Shown here piece after piece: positions 1-10,599 of a stretch of 64,000 bases of DNA. This stretch comes from Petrosia ficiformis (Eukaryota > Porifera > Demospongiae > Haplosclerida > Petrosiidae). The stretch lies in assembly GCA_947044365.1 (NCBI GenBank), contig OX345650.1:2915373-2979372 (forward strand). The letters run 5' to 3'. The notes below the pieces were generated by a model. It searched no databases and was not told the origin of the DNA. It worked only from the letters and a program-made list of their open reading frames with translations. The position numbers and the translations under genes were made by a program. Within the stretch, counting starts at the first letter, position 1. Each line of letters opens with the position of its first letter.

Positions 1-534
1 CACTGCCTGAATTTAGAACAGAAAATTTCTTTCAATACGGCTATTGTTTTCAAGAGTACTTAATATTGAAGGATCATTATCCGATCATAATCATGATTGA
101 TGGAACAAAAAATTCCATTCTTCAACTGCTTTGTTAATATGTCTACAGTATAAGATGCATTATTAGGGAGTTGATGATGAATTATGACACTGTGCTTAGG
201 TTTCTGTATTGACATCATTATATAATTACGGATAAGTACATGTAGAACTGAAACTTCATCACCATCCTGGTCTATTCATTCACCTCATTTAAAAGTTAAG
301 CAATTTGTTTAATTATATCATTGACAGGAGTGATTTCATTTTGATATGATACTGAGTTGTTTGGAAATCAGAGTCCACTCAGAACCCTCGCCACAAGAGT
401 ATTAAAACATGAATATAATAGATGTATATACATATATACATATAATTATATATAATAATTATATATATATAATATACACATTATAATTATATAAAATATA
501 ATATATACATTAGGAAGACTGAAGTACTGAAGGA

Positions 535-975
535 AGACTCAAGTACAAGTACAAGTACTTTGAAATTATATACAAGTACAGGTACAAGTACAGATAAGGC
601 TGAAAAAATAAATTTTAAATAGGTTTTATAACTTTTCAATAGTTCAAGGAACTTTAAAACTTTTAGAACTTATAAATTTGGTTAGTTGTAGAACAATAGA
701 CATCAATTAATTTTCAGAGTTGCATCGTATATACAAAAGATTTTCAAATGTATGAATTTTAAATGTTATCATCCACCAATATAATCATATCAATGGGCTT
801 TTATCAATTATTATTGACACCTAAAATGGTAATAAATACATACAAGTACTGTCTACAAGTACAGGTACATGTATTTGTGAATGTACTTAAGTACAAGTAC
901 AAGTACTTGTTGGACCTTCATGTACAAAGTACAGCCAAGTACTCCTAAAAGTACAGTCAAGTAAGTACAGAAGTA
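535..975. repeat. ACAAGT microsatellite clusters
   Basis: Runs of the hexamer ACAAGT/AGTACA occur at about 540-600 and again at 835-975, separated by AT-rich unique sequence. The same motif appears in expanded form at 50.1 kb in a DNAJB6-like intron. It is simple-sequence DNA without coding potential. Confidence 0.7.
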
Positions 976-1189
976 TTTGACTCCTAGTCTGGTGGCTAAT
1001 TAATTCCCTTCAATGGCTTCAAATCATACAATTCGTCATGACAACAAACAGTGATCCAATGACACAAACTATGTATAACCCTTGCACTTGGGATATAACT
1101 AATGTGTCACTTATGCAAGTATGTGTTGTATACATAGTTAGTTGTGTCATTCATTTTCCTATGTTAGAAAACAGTAGCCTTCAAACATA

Positions 1190-1560
1190 CAACACAAGCT
1201 GAATTTCTATGTATTTGTTTGCTACCAGAAGTCTTCTGAAAGTTATGAAACAGTAATTGTGATAACTTTAACAATGAAACCAAATGAACGGGGAACTAAA
1301 AAAATTGAAATTAAGTATAATTGAGGTATTGCCAATTGAGCACTGGCCCTAAGCTTTCTGTCATGATGGTCATAAGTTGTAACACACACACACATAACTA
1401 TATTACATATATATATATATATGTACATTAATGTTGTTTTAGTTAATTTTGATTCTTGGATGAGTCTACTGATACCTTGTTTGAAGTTTCAGTTTGAATA
1501 CACACACACAAAACAATTGCAGTAAATCAGTAACCCTCTACTCCAACTATGTAGGCAAGT
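1190..1560 (+). repeat. Dispersed repeat, copy also at 33.57-33.93 kb
   Basis: The segment carrying AGAAGTCTTCTGAAAGT, GTGATAACTTT and AGTAACCCTCTACTC in that order recurs with the same order and spacing style at 33570-33930. The two copies are diverged and each carries a CACACA run. The second copy lies inside a larger composite repeat in a GLB1L2-like intron. Confidence 0.55.
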
Positions 1561-2566
1561 GTTAACGATCGAGTACTAATTGAATACAAGAAACTGATTG
1601 GTCAAAAAACTGAAGGGGGCAGGTGTACTTATTACTTATTAATTTATTCATATTTTTATCAAAAGAATATTGCAAAACCCATTATTGTAGAGATATTGCA
1701 TTGATCACCTTGCTCTCAAAGGCTTAAATCTACTATATACCCTACTGAAGTGGCTCAACGACTGTCAAAAGGCTTCCAGCATGATGTAGGGTCAGTAAAC
1801 ACATCCGAGCTGGTACAAGAGCTGTCTCCATTACTTTTGGTCATTTTCAAGTTTTTGCAACACAATGTAAAACCACAGTGATTCACTGAAGAAATACAAC
1901 TCATTTGTACTACTTGTAATCACTCTGATACACCCACTCAACATTATATACAATAAGGTAAACACTAACAACTTACATTATTTGCACACGACATAATTAT
2001 AACACCTAACAGATTGTAAACTCTTGGTAATAAGTGTATTATATAGAGGCTTTACCTGTGTTTATGACAGCAATCCAAAATTACTAATTATCAATAAAAA
2101 TGCTGTCATTTGGAGAAGGGGATGACCCAATCCTGATCATCAATTCAGACAAAAGATTTAGATAATCTTGTTTGTCTTAAATGTTGCCTCTTTTTGATGC
2201 AATTTAGATCAACAACATGTTAATTAGATTTTATGCCTTCAACTGATCTTGCTCACTACCTTAAGCCTACTTCCAATAGCATGTACTAGACTTAGCAATT
2301 TTAGCGACTAATTGCTATATACCTGTTAAAAATATATTTCAAAATCATTTCATTAGGTATGGCTCAGAAATTCACTAAAATTAATGCAATCTACGTTCTA
2401 GTGTTTAAAAATTGCTAAATTTAATTAATAGTAGGATTAAAGTGTTATCATATCATTTTATAAATATAAACTAGGTGCATCCACTAACTTAATGTACTCA
2501 CTGAGAATATTGAATACTAATTGACAGTTACTTCACATACTGACAAAAATAAATAAGAATGCGAAC

Positions 2567-2754
2567 CTTTAGCATTGAGTTCATTTCTCTGAGCTTCTAA
2601 ACGCCTTAAATTCTGAGATTTTTCAGACACAGAGAGCTGCAAACAAAAATGAGCATTAAATAGAAACAACGCTGAAATGAATTACCTGAAGTTCTTCTAT
2701 CTTTGTCACGTAGTACTGCTGGATACCAATACTTTTGAGGGTCTCGGTACTCAT
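2567..2754 (-). CDS. PSMC5: 26S proteasome regulatory ATPase subunit 8 (Rpt6), exons 1-2 only
   Basis: PSMC5 is one of six AAA+ ATPases in the base of the 19S particle that unfold ubiquitinated substrates. Only the N-terminus is present. Exon 1 (2686-2754, 23 codons, begins MSTETLKSIG) ends IEELQ before a GTAATT donor. Exon 2 (2567-2636) reads LSVSEKSQNLRRLEAQRNEL then NAK. The run QYY..KIEELQ..V.EKSQNLRRL.AQRNELNAK matches the coiled-coil start of animal PSMC5 almost residue for residue. Exon 2 ends in phase 1 at an unusual donor, GTTCGC. The following VRLLREEL coding sequence is not seen in 1-2566, so the remaining exons should lie beyond the left edge. ATPase motifs are outside the window. 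Confidence 0.9.
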
Positions 2755-2943
2755 TCTGTCATTCGAAATAGGTAAAGACACAACACAATCATAAGAATTC
2801 ACTTCACAGTTGTCCCTCAAATCATAGATGCACGATCTATTCTCAAATCAACGAAGGAGGAGGGGATCTTTCCGGTTTCACAGGAAATCCAACCGCCCTC
2901 GTTTTTGATCCAGTGGCATAAAAGTTTAGGGACCCATGAATAT

Positions 2944-3003
2944 TAGTCTCGTCCCTAGCTGCCCACACGTTTAAACGTGAAAGGGCGGCTGGGGACGAGA
3001 CTA
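2944..3003. repeat. Fold-back element with TAGTCTCG ends
   Basis: A 60 bp imperfect palindrome starts TAGTCTCGTCCC and ends GGGACGAGACTA, with a central TTTAAA. It lies about 190 bp upstream of the PSMC5 start. The terminal TAGTCTCG is shared with the larger hairpin at 3300-3365, so both look like members of one small MITE-like family. Confidence 0.7.
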
Positions 3004-3299
3004 CCCTATTCGATCGAATAGCAAAATGCGTAATAAAATAGGGACCTGGGTGCCTATTTTACCGGGCCCATCCGGGTCCCCAATTGTACGGGATCCCCAG
3101 TTTTATGACACCGGTGTCACCCACATTCCAAATCAACCACAACTCGCGGGAAATTATGAATATCGCAACTCCGCGTAGTCGTTGGAAGCTATGGGGTGGC
3201 CAGGGTGGGCCTGGCCACCCTTAAAAGATTATGGGCTCTCCTGCTGACCATGTGATAAAATCGAGATAAAATGGCTGTCAAGAGGCAGTCAATTATTAC

Positions 3300-3365
3300 T
3301 AGTCTCGCGTAGCCAGCCCCTCCCTCTAAACGAGGGAGAGGGGAGGGGCTGGCAACGCGAGACTA
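3300..3365. repeat. 66 bp hairpin MITE with TAGTCTCGCG ends
   Basis: Near-perfect inverted repeat: TAGTCTCGCGT.AGCC on the left and GGCTGGCAACGCGAGACTA on the right, around a CCTCCCTC/GAGGGAGG core. AATTATTACT occurs directly on both sides (3291-3300 and just after 3365), which looks like a target-site duplication of about 10 bp. Confidence 0.75.
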
Positions 3366-3809
3366 AATTATTACTAATTTTCTTATTTTTCTAGCACCAA
3401 TCCACTCTAGGAAAAGGTTAGTTATTTTTGATTGATGAAAAGTTAATCGATCTAAACCATCTTAGAGTACTGTCAGAGCGTGAGTCAGATATAGACGAGG
3501 ATTTGTGTTTGTAAATCTGTCGATGATCAGTCTCGGTGTAATTGGCCACGCCCCTCATAAATAATTAATTAGCCGAAAATTTTTGCGGGGGGTACTTCGC
3601 TTAGTCGTGCTTGGTCTGGCTACGCCACTGAGCTGGAGATTCAGCATCAAACAATGAAGTGAGGCAATAGTAACATACAACACACAAAAAAATTATAATG
3701 TACTGCAGAATTTGTATGACCAGTGCTCATTCTGTGAGAGAAAATACTAGAATGGATCATTTAAATTAATAAAAGTATATGTTCGAAAAAAAAACATAAT
3801 ATTGTTTTG

Positions 3810-4630
3810 GCGATAGGACTAAAACATTCTTTTGTCCCTTCAAATGTGACAGTGGTCCATTTAGAACATCAGGTGATCTCTTGCAGCATTGTGACATGAG
3901 TCATAATGACAATCTAGGTATAATAGAAGAAACAATTTACCATTAAATTATGCACTACTATAATAATAGGAACCCAGTATCTAGAATTTGAAAATAAAGA
4001 GAAGAGATAACATCTGCAAATTATGTTATTGGAGAACAATCATATGTACCTAAAACTGGTGGACCAGGAGGGAAGAAAAAGAAATGCATAATGAGAAGTT
4101 GTGAAAAAGAAATGTCAGGTATATAGACTCATGTGTAATAAATGACACTACATAACACTTCACTATAACTTCCCAGTGTTGCAAAGCTCATCGCAAGGGA
4201 TTTCATCCAAGGTATTAACTGTAATTGGAAATCAATATAAAACATTCATTTAACTTACTTACATCTACAGCACCTGGATGAATCAAAATGGTCGGAATAT
4301 TAATTGTATACTTGGTGATGGAATCTGTTTATTCAGAGCTTTGTCACACCAACTGTATGTTACTGAAAAAACCTGTGTATGTATTGATGAGAAAATCTGA
4401 GGATGCCATCTATTATTGAGGATGGCAATGCTCCTGTCTCCCATGCAGTAGGTCATTTGGAGTTACTTTATAATAACACAACCAAATACTATGATTCCAT
4501 TCTATCTCAGGACAAAGGATTGCCTGATACAGTCGAACCTTTCGTTGCTACATTTTTGTGGTTGATTTGGAATGTGGGTTATCGGAACATAGCGCGATTC
4601 CATGAAATTATTGATCCCCCACCTCCATAA
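3810..4630 (+). pseudogene. Decayed zinc-finger/OTU-domain gene or transposon ORF
   Basis: Several in-order coding scraps sit between plausible splice sites. At about 3813-3916 a C2H2-like finger reads CPFKC....GDLLQHCDMSH. At about 4014-4120 there is a basic cysteine-containing segment (KKKKCIMRSC). At 4177-4212 there is a short segment ending just before a GTATTA donor. At about 4270-4400 the open frame GDGICLFRALSHQLY matches the DG.CLFRA.S.Q.YG core of OTU cysteine proteases, including the catalytic Asp and Cys. It runs into a stop soon after. A 75-codon open frame (4403-4630) follows with no family I recognise. Frames do not join cleanly, so I call it a relic. The mixture suggests a transposon-derived ORF, but a host gene with misplaced introns is possible. 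Confidence 0.4.
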
Positions 4631-4906
4631 TCACGGTATCACCGCCATCACAGATTTATACTATATTTTTTGTGGGTGTGCCACGCCTGTGCAGGTGGAG
4701 CGGAGGGATACTGTAATCGTTTTGTCTGTCTGTCGGCAAAATTGCAGCAAATTTAAATACAGTATTATAAATACGTTGTAGTGTTTATAATACATCGACG
4801 TATTTATTAGACTATCACTTACAGTTTCTTAATTAACCTGGGGGCTTTTGAAATAAATTAATAATTCTAACCACACCTATCACGGATATATTGATTGCGA
4901 GATGTG

Positions 4907-5432
4907 GCTCAGCATCTCATTAAAATCAAAACCTTCGTTGCAACTGAATACAGGCAATTTGCGACTTTCTCCAACTTCTGGAGCAATGTAACACTCACCT
5001 CAACCTTGCTTACCAATTACTGTAAGCACAGCATCCACTCAAGTCTGCATGCGAACGCTATTTGTCACTTATTCTCCCAACATCCCTTTCTCTCTCGCTA
5101 GAAACCAAGTCTATACATCACACATACATCAACATCCCGTTGTACTCTCCTTTCACTTTTTTTTTAAGTACCCTAAGCTAACTTCAAAGTAACATCAAAG
5201 GGCGGACACTTGAATCAAAGCATCACTAGACCACATCCAACAAAGCATGAGCATTTTGGACAATAGAATGCCAACATGCCGACACCACATTGGTATACTC
5301 TCGTAATCTACAGTAATTTGGGGTGTGGTAACACCAAGACCCAGCTTTTGCTATTAATGTAATAAGTAGGTGTGGTACTTCCTATCTGACAGGATGTTGT
5401 AAAATTACAACTTTAAAAAACTGAAAGTGCTA
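4907..5432 (+). repeat. About 0.5 kb dispersed repeat, copy A
   Basis: This segment is highly similar, in the same orientation, to 9044-9522. Shared blocks include AGCACAGCATCCACTCAAGT, AAGTACCCTAAGCTAACTTC, CATTTTGGACAATAGAATGC and CTCTCGTAATCTACAGTAAT. Both copies contain a poly-T run, are preceded by ACCACACC and stop before ACTGAAAG(T/G)GCT. No coding potential is seen. I did not identify terminal inverted repeats. Confidence 0.8.
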
Positions 5433-6396
5433 TATACGTCGATTGAACATGTTGACTTATAATTCTCCGCATAACGCAGAACTACTAAGCTTATCAACAA
5501 GATATTTGGAGAAAGAACATATTCCTTGTAGTCCTGACTGCATGCATAAAACCATAGACAGTATAGTCAAGACTATACTATCTATGCTAAAACACACGGT
5601 CTATTATAGTTGATTATCTACTCTTGTTACGTTTTATAGAACAATATATTGCACCTACATGCTGAACAGCTATTACATGTATATATATATTATATAGTCA
5701 CATTATTATTACATGTATATATTATTAATTATTTATATTTTATATACATGTATAGATATACATTAAACTGCAATCAAAGAATTAATTTTTTTTTGCTATT
5801 TTAATAAATCTGGCATGGAAGGGGCAGCAACTAGCCTTACTCAGACATGTATTGTTCAAGAAACCTTGTATTCAAAAATTAATCATTATGTGTTTTAGCA
5901 ATCACATTTTATTGGCTCGTGCAAAAGATCGAGGGAAAATAGTGTTGTTTTGGTATACCAAAACTAAAACTAAGACATTTTAGTGAGGTGGATCCACCAT
6001 TTTAGTATACTAACTAAAACTAAATTAAACTATAATCATTTTTCCTAAAAATATTTACAGTTCACACCTTTGCAATATGTGCCAGCAAGGAGTGCCACTC
6101 GTGAACATTTGAATAGTGAGTGTGATATATATCATTAATTTTATCTTTTGTCTACTTTGTTCATTGTACCAAATCTAAAACCAAACTAGAAAAATTGTCT
6201 TGTACTAAAACTAAACTATATTTCTATACTGAGCAAGATGTTATATATATGCATACAACTAGCCTGCATTAGTGTATTCCGGGACATGAGTTTGAATTAT
6301 AGTAAAATTACACTCTTAGAAAAACATTTTGCACAGATGAAATGAGAAATAAAAGAAATGGTGTTGTAAAAAGTATTACAAAATACAAAATAGTGA

Positions 6397-8968
6397 TTAC
6401 ATCTTGCGGTAAACACGAGTTCTAAAGGCAGTGATAGCAGTAAGGACAAGTTGTGTAGCTGATTCAATAACAACTGCCAAGAGGATAAATGTCTCAAACC
6501 ACACACATACCTACATATAAAAAGTATACATAAAATTTGCATAGGAGCTTATGAGTGCCACAAAGCAGTGCAAAGGAGCATCACACTGTACTAACCATAT
6601 GTCGTTGAACCAAACTTTAAGCAAAACTCCAAATATGGTCAAAAGGAACCATAGTCACAAACTTGTTCAGAATAGTCAAGCTACAGTCTGAAGCAGATTC
6701 GTCATTTAGTAGAGATGAAATTGCAATCAAAGAACCAATGCACAGATTTTTGGGATAGAACACTTCAAATGGGGACACTTCAAACTAACTGGAAATCCAA
6801 AATGCAAGTTCTACAAGCCAAAAAGAAAGTTTGAATACGATGCAATGATATTTGTTGTTGTTTATTAATAGTTCTTTTGTAACACCCTGTAGACTCAACA
6901 CAGTACTTAGAAATCTTTACAGAGCTTGGTAGCACTTAATTTGCTGACTATATGTATTAGTATCTGGAAAGAAGTGGGGATTATGCAGACTACTTCTACT
7001 CATCTTGTCAGACACACATGATTAATAATAAGTTTTTATTTTAATGAAAGCAGTTTACAGTGGTTTGCCAGTTTGCATAGGTGTGATTCGACAATAGATG
7101 GTTTGCAAAATATACTGGAGTTTGATGCTCCTTCGCGTTGCTCATAAGCTCCTGATAGAGCTGAAAGGAGTTAGTTAACCATAATTGAACTTGGCTTTTT
7201 ATTTTTACATCAAACAAAATCTGTGGGTGGAGCATTTATTAAGGCTTGTTGGATAAGGAGATATTATTACACTTAACATGCAATGTACACCAGTCAGCAA
7301 AGTAGGGAAGTTGTTTATGCGTGCTTAGACAGTTTTTTTTAGGGAAAACACTGATTTGCATATACACGTCATCACAAATGTAATTGCTAAATCATAGTAC
7401 ATATTACAATAGTTATAAAGCATAGCTAATTGGTGTATATGCTGGATATACCACCTGTTTGTGTCCAGAGGTTTACAATGCATGCATGAGAATATACCCC
7501 TTGGCCCTAGGCCTCAGATTATATGCACCCTCCTCCATAGTAGGTGGCATTTCAAACTCCTAATCATGCTTTATATACGAACTAGAGATCTGAAGAATAG
7601 CCTCACCACTGATCCTACAAGATCATCATAGTAATCAATATAAGTTAATGGTATTGTATCTTTCCTCGGAAACTTCACATCAGAACATCTGAAGAATTCA
7701 TAATATTATTTATATTATTACTATAATTAATAATTGATTGATGGAAAATACAACATTACATACAGGGGGTTCATACATTCAAGCATGTGTCATCAATTAT
7801 TTTCGTTGACACCAAGTGTTAAGGTGGTGATCAGGTAATTAACATTTTCACGAGAAACAACTTTAAAACAGTAAAAAACTCCTCTTACAGAAGAAGTTCT
7901 TAAGTTTGTGAATGTTTTAGAACCTGAGTGAAGGGAGGCCTTTAAAACCTGAAGCTTATATCTAACCAAGTTGTTTTGACAGATGTGGTTTTAACTATAT
8001 ATAGATTAGGCTGTGGCTGAAGCATGTGTATAACAATACACTAATCAGAGAAGTCTGAGGTTTACAAATAAACAAAAAGGTGTTTAACCAATTTCGATCA
8101 CATGACAAACCACAAATCAAGCCCCACTAATGCACTATGCATGGTTATAATTTGTTGGTTTCGTGATAATTTATGCTATTGTTGAATCTGAAATGCAGTA
8201 GACAGGGTTGATTACTACTTTTTTCAAATGGTATATAAGAATTTTCATTCTTTTCCTGGAACACTGATCGTTAACAACTATATTATCATTTAAATAACAT
8301 TCTTACGAGTCATGACCACTTTTATCCTTGTAAGTGTCACATGATTGCTTGATACCGACTGACATTACAATAGACATGACAAATGCAAGAAATAGTGTCA
8401 ACACAGCAAAGGTCAGAAACACTACAACAGCATACCATTTTCTATATGAAAAAAAAAAGAGTATGTTCGTATCCCTTTACACATGAAAAAAATGTAGATT
8501 ATATTTTACATTATTAAAAGCAAATAGCTATAACATAGTTATGTTGACCGAATGAAAGATCAGTGTGTACATCTCGGTACTAATACAAATTGTAAACCTT
8601 AGAAACAGCATATGTAAGATCAGCAATATCATCAAAACTAAGATCAGTATAGCAACAGATGCTTGTCCCCATACCACAGCAAGACAGTTCTGCTTTTCGC
8701 TGAACTTTTCGAAGTTTTCCTTGTCGTCTGTAACGAACAAGATACAGTATTTATCCTCATCAAAACGTAAAGCATCTTCACGAAATTCGTTATTCAGTGA
8801 TGCAAAAAGACCGAGAGATGTAAGAGTAAAAACTAGACCAACTACTAAACTCACAAACTGAAGAATCTGCAACACAGTAGTCCATAGTGGCTGTTGTTTC
8901 CAGAAAAAAACATTTAATTCAGCTCCAGTCTGCATGATGAACTTTGTTCGAGTACCACGTGCAAACAT
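6397..8968 (-). CDS. TMEM179: TMEM179-family four-pass membrane protein
   Basis: Four exons rebuild a 233 aa protein, the length of human TMEM179: 8598-8968, 8307-8441, 7607-7688 and 6397-6510. All donors are GT and all acceptors AG, with phases 2/2/0. Exon 1 encodes two hydrophobic segments around a loop with two cysteines (DKYCILFVTDD ... KQNCLAVVWGQ). Exon 2 encodes the third segment and then SVGIKQSCDT, resembling the VGF..WCDT stretch of the family. Exon 3 carries SC.D...YIDYYDDL. Exon 4 gives the last membrane helix and a short basic tail (RTRVYRKM). A second in-frame ATG at 8935 could be the true start; 8968 is the longest choice. Molecular function of the family is poorly known. MORN4 lies just upstream on the same strand. 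Confidence 0.8.
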
Positions 8969-9043
8969 TAAGTTTACTGCGCATGCTCAGAGTTCACGAA
9001 AATTAATTAAATTATCATAACCACACCCACCTTGATCAATGCA

Positions 9044-9522
9044 TGTGCATGCAGCTTCTTTGCAACTTTCTGGACCTCCTGGAGCAATCTAACAGTCACC
9101 TCAACCTTACCAATTACTGCAAGCACAGCATCCACTCAAGTCTGCAAGCGAATGCTATTTTTCACTTATTCTCTCTCACTAGAACTAGCTATAAAGCAAG
9201 TCTATAAATCACACATACATCAACATGTCATTCTAATCTCCTTTTGCCTTTTTTTAAGTACCCTAAGCTAACTTCAAAGTAACGTCAAAGGGTGGACACT
9301 TGAATCAAAGCACTGCCCAACCACATCCAACAAAGCATGGGCATTTTGGACAATAGAATGCCAACATGCCACCACAACATTCGTATACTCTCGTAATCTA
9401 CAGTAATTTGGAGTGTGGTACATCCAAGATCCACAGTTTATAAATTTAGTATTCTAAGTCGGCTACACTTCCTCTCTGACAGGAAGTTGTATAATTACAA
9501 CATTATAAAACTGAAAGGGCTA
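9044..9522 (+). repeat. About 0.5 kb dispersed repeat, copy B
   Basis: Second copy of the repeat at 4907-5432, in the same orientation and diverged mainly by point changes and a short deletion near 9180. It lies between the TMEM179-like start and the MORN4 stop, so it does not interrupt a coding exon. Confidence 0.8.
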
Positions 9523-9814
9523 ACTTAACTACATATACAACGCATACTTGCACAAGTGGCAGCCATATAAAATATTCATAGATCATTGTCCATCACTTTA
9601 ATGATTTGTGAGTTGCGTGACATTGATATACACTGTCAATGTACTGCCAAAATTTGTGGTCTACATTAAAATTGAAGTATTATAATAATAATTATTATTA
9701 TAACAAAATGTAATGTTTACGTCTGATGCTAATAATATAATTACAGCACTCAAGTACACTTCATGATATCGTCCTAGTCATGTCCAACCAAGTATGTAAT
9801 AATACACTGTCTAT

Positions 9815-10470
9815 CTATATTTGTGACATCATACTGTGAGCACTTGCAGCATTTGTTCTTGCTTTTTGTACTGCAGATGTTGCAGAACATCGCTCCCGCA
9901 GTTCAAATCCTTCAAATTTTCCTTCATTCATTGGCTGTCCATTAGAGCCATCCAAAAAGGTCACCAGTCCTAGCCCTTTAGCAGCACCTTGATGGAATTG
10001 ACCCTAAATAAACAAATATATTCTGTATTAAAACAACTATGGGCTATACATTCACACAAGGATAAACTACATAAGACCAGAGATCATTTATTTTTTGTTT
10101 CGCATCATCTGCCCTCATCGAAATCAGTAGCCACATACTTTTGACCATTATGTCATTTGCAAATTAGAGTTTGAATCCAATCACTCAACCCAAGTCTTTT
10201 AACGTTTACCTCATACTTAGTCTTTTCTGTAGTTGTGTACACACCAAATCCATGGTACCTACCAAGTTCAAAACTGCCCTCGTACTTGCTTCCATCTGCT
10301 AAGTTGAGTACACCAAGTCCATGGAAAAATCCATTCATGAATTGGCCATAGTATTGATCTCCGTTTGCTAACTTTAGTCGTCCACGACCTTGGCGTTTAC
10401 CTTCTGCACTCCACTGTCCTTCATAGACATCACCTCCACTGTATTCGATTCTCTTCTGAACTACAGCCAT
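9815..10470 (-). CDS. MORN4: MORN repeat-containing protein 4 (retinophilin)
   Basis: Two exons (10210-10470 and 9815-10003), joined in phase 0, encode 149 aa; the human protein has 146. Exon 1 holds three consecutive MORN repeats, seen as YEGQW....GRGRLKLANG, YYGQF..GFFHGLGVL and YEGSFELGRYHGFGVY. Exon 2 opens with the fourth repeat (GQFHQGAAKGLGLVTFLDG) and continues into NEGKFEGFELRERCSA, the non-repeat tail specific to MORN4. In animals MORN4 tethers class III myosins in photoreceptors and filopodia. A sponge role is not known to me. The start codon is 129 bp from the divergent GLB1L2-like start. Confidence 0.93.
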
Positions 10471-10599
10471 GTTTGTCTCAATATCACTTGAGGGGCACCT
10501 TTTTACAGGAACAACATGCAGCCATATATGGCATAATAGATCTAGTTAATTTTCAGTAGGTGTGGTTTGTAAGCAGCCGCAGCAACACATGTTGTAGAG
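10471..10599. promoter_or_regulatory. Divergent promoter, MORN4 / GLB1L2-like
   Basis: Only 129 bp separate the two start codons, so both genes must draw on one short intergenic region and their 5' UTRs lie inside it. I see no clear TATA box or initiator that I would assert. Confidence 0.6.

Larger units (their letters stand above)
1..2566. other. Presumed PSMC5 intron and low-complexity DNA
   Basis: I see no coding exon here. If the PSMC5 model is right, this is intron downstream of its exon 2, with later exons beyond the left edge. It contains an AT-rich tract (about 420-510), clusters of an ACAAGT-type microsatellite (about 540-600 and 835-975) and a copy of a dispersed repeat (about 1190-1560). 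Short open frames at 763-948 and 1243-1428 are low complexity and unconvincing. Confidence 0.5.

Noticed and set aside
7041..7235. 64-codon minus-strand frame as an extra TMEM179-like exon
   Set aside because: Exons 3 and 4 join in phase 0 without it, the total length already equals human TMEM179, and it ends in a stop.
8565..8861. 98-codon + strand frame
   Set aside because: It is antisense to TMEM179-like exon 1, with no start context or family similarity.
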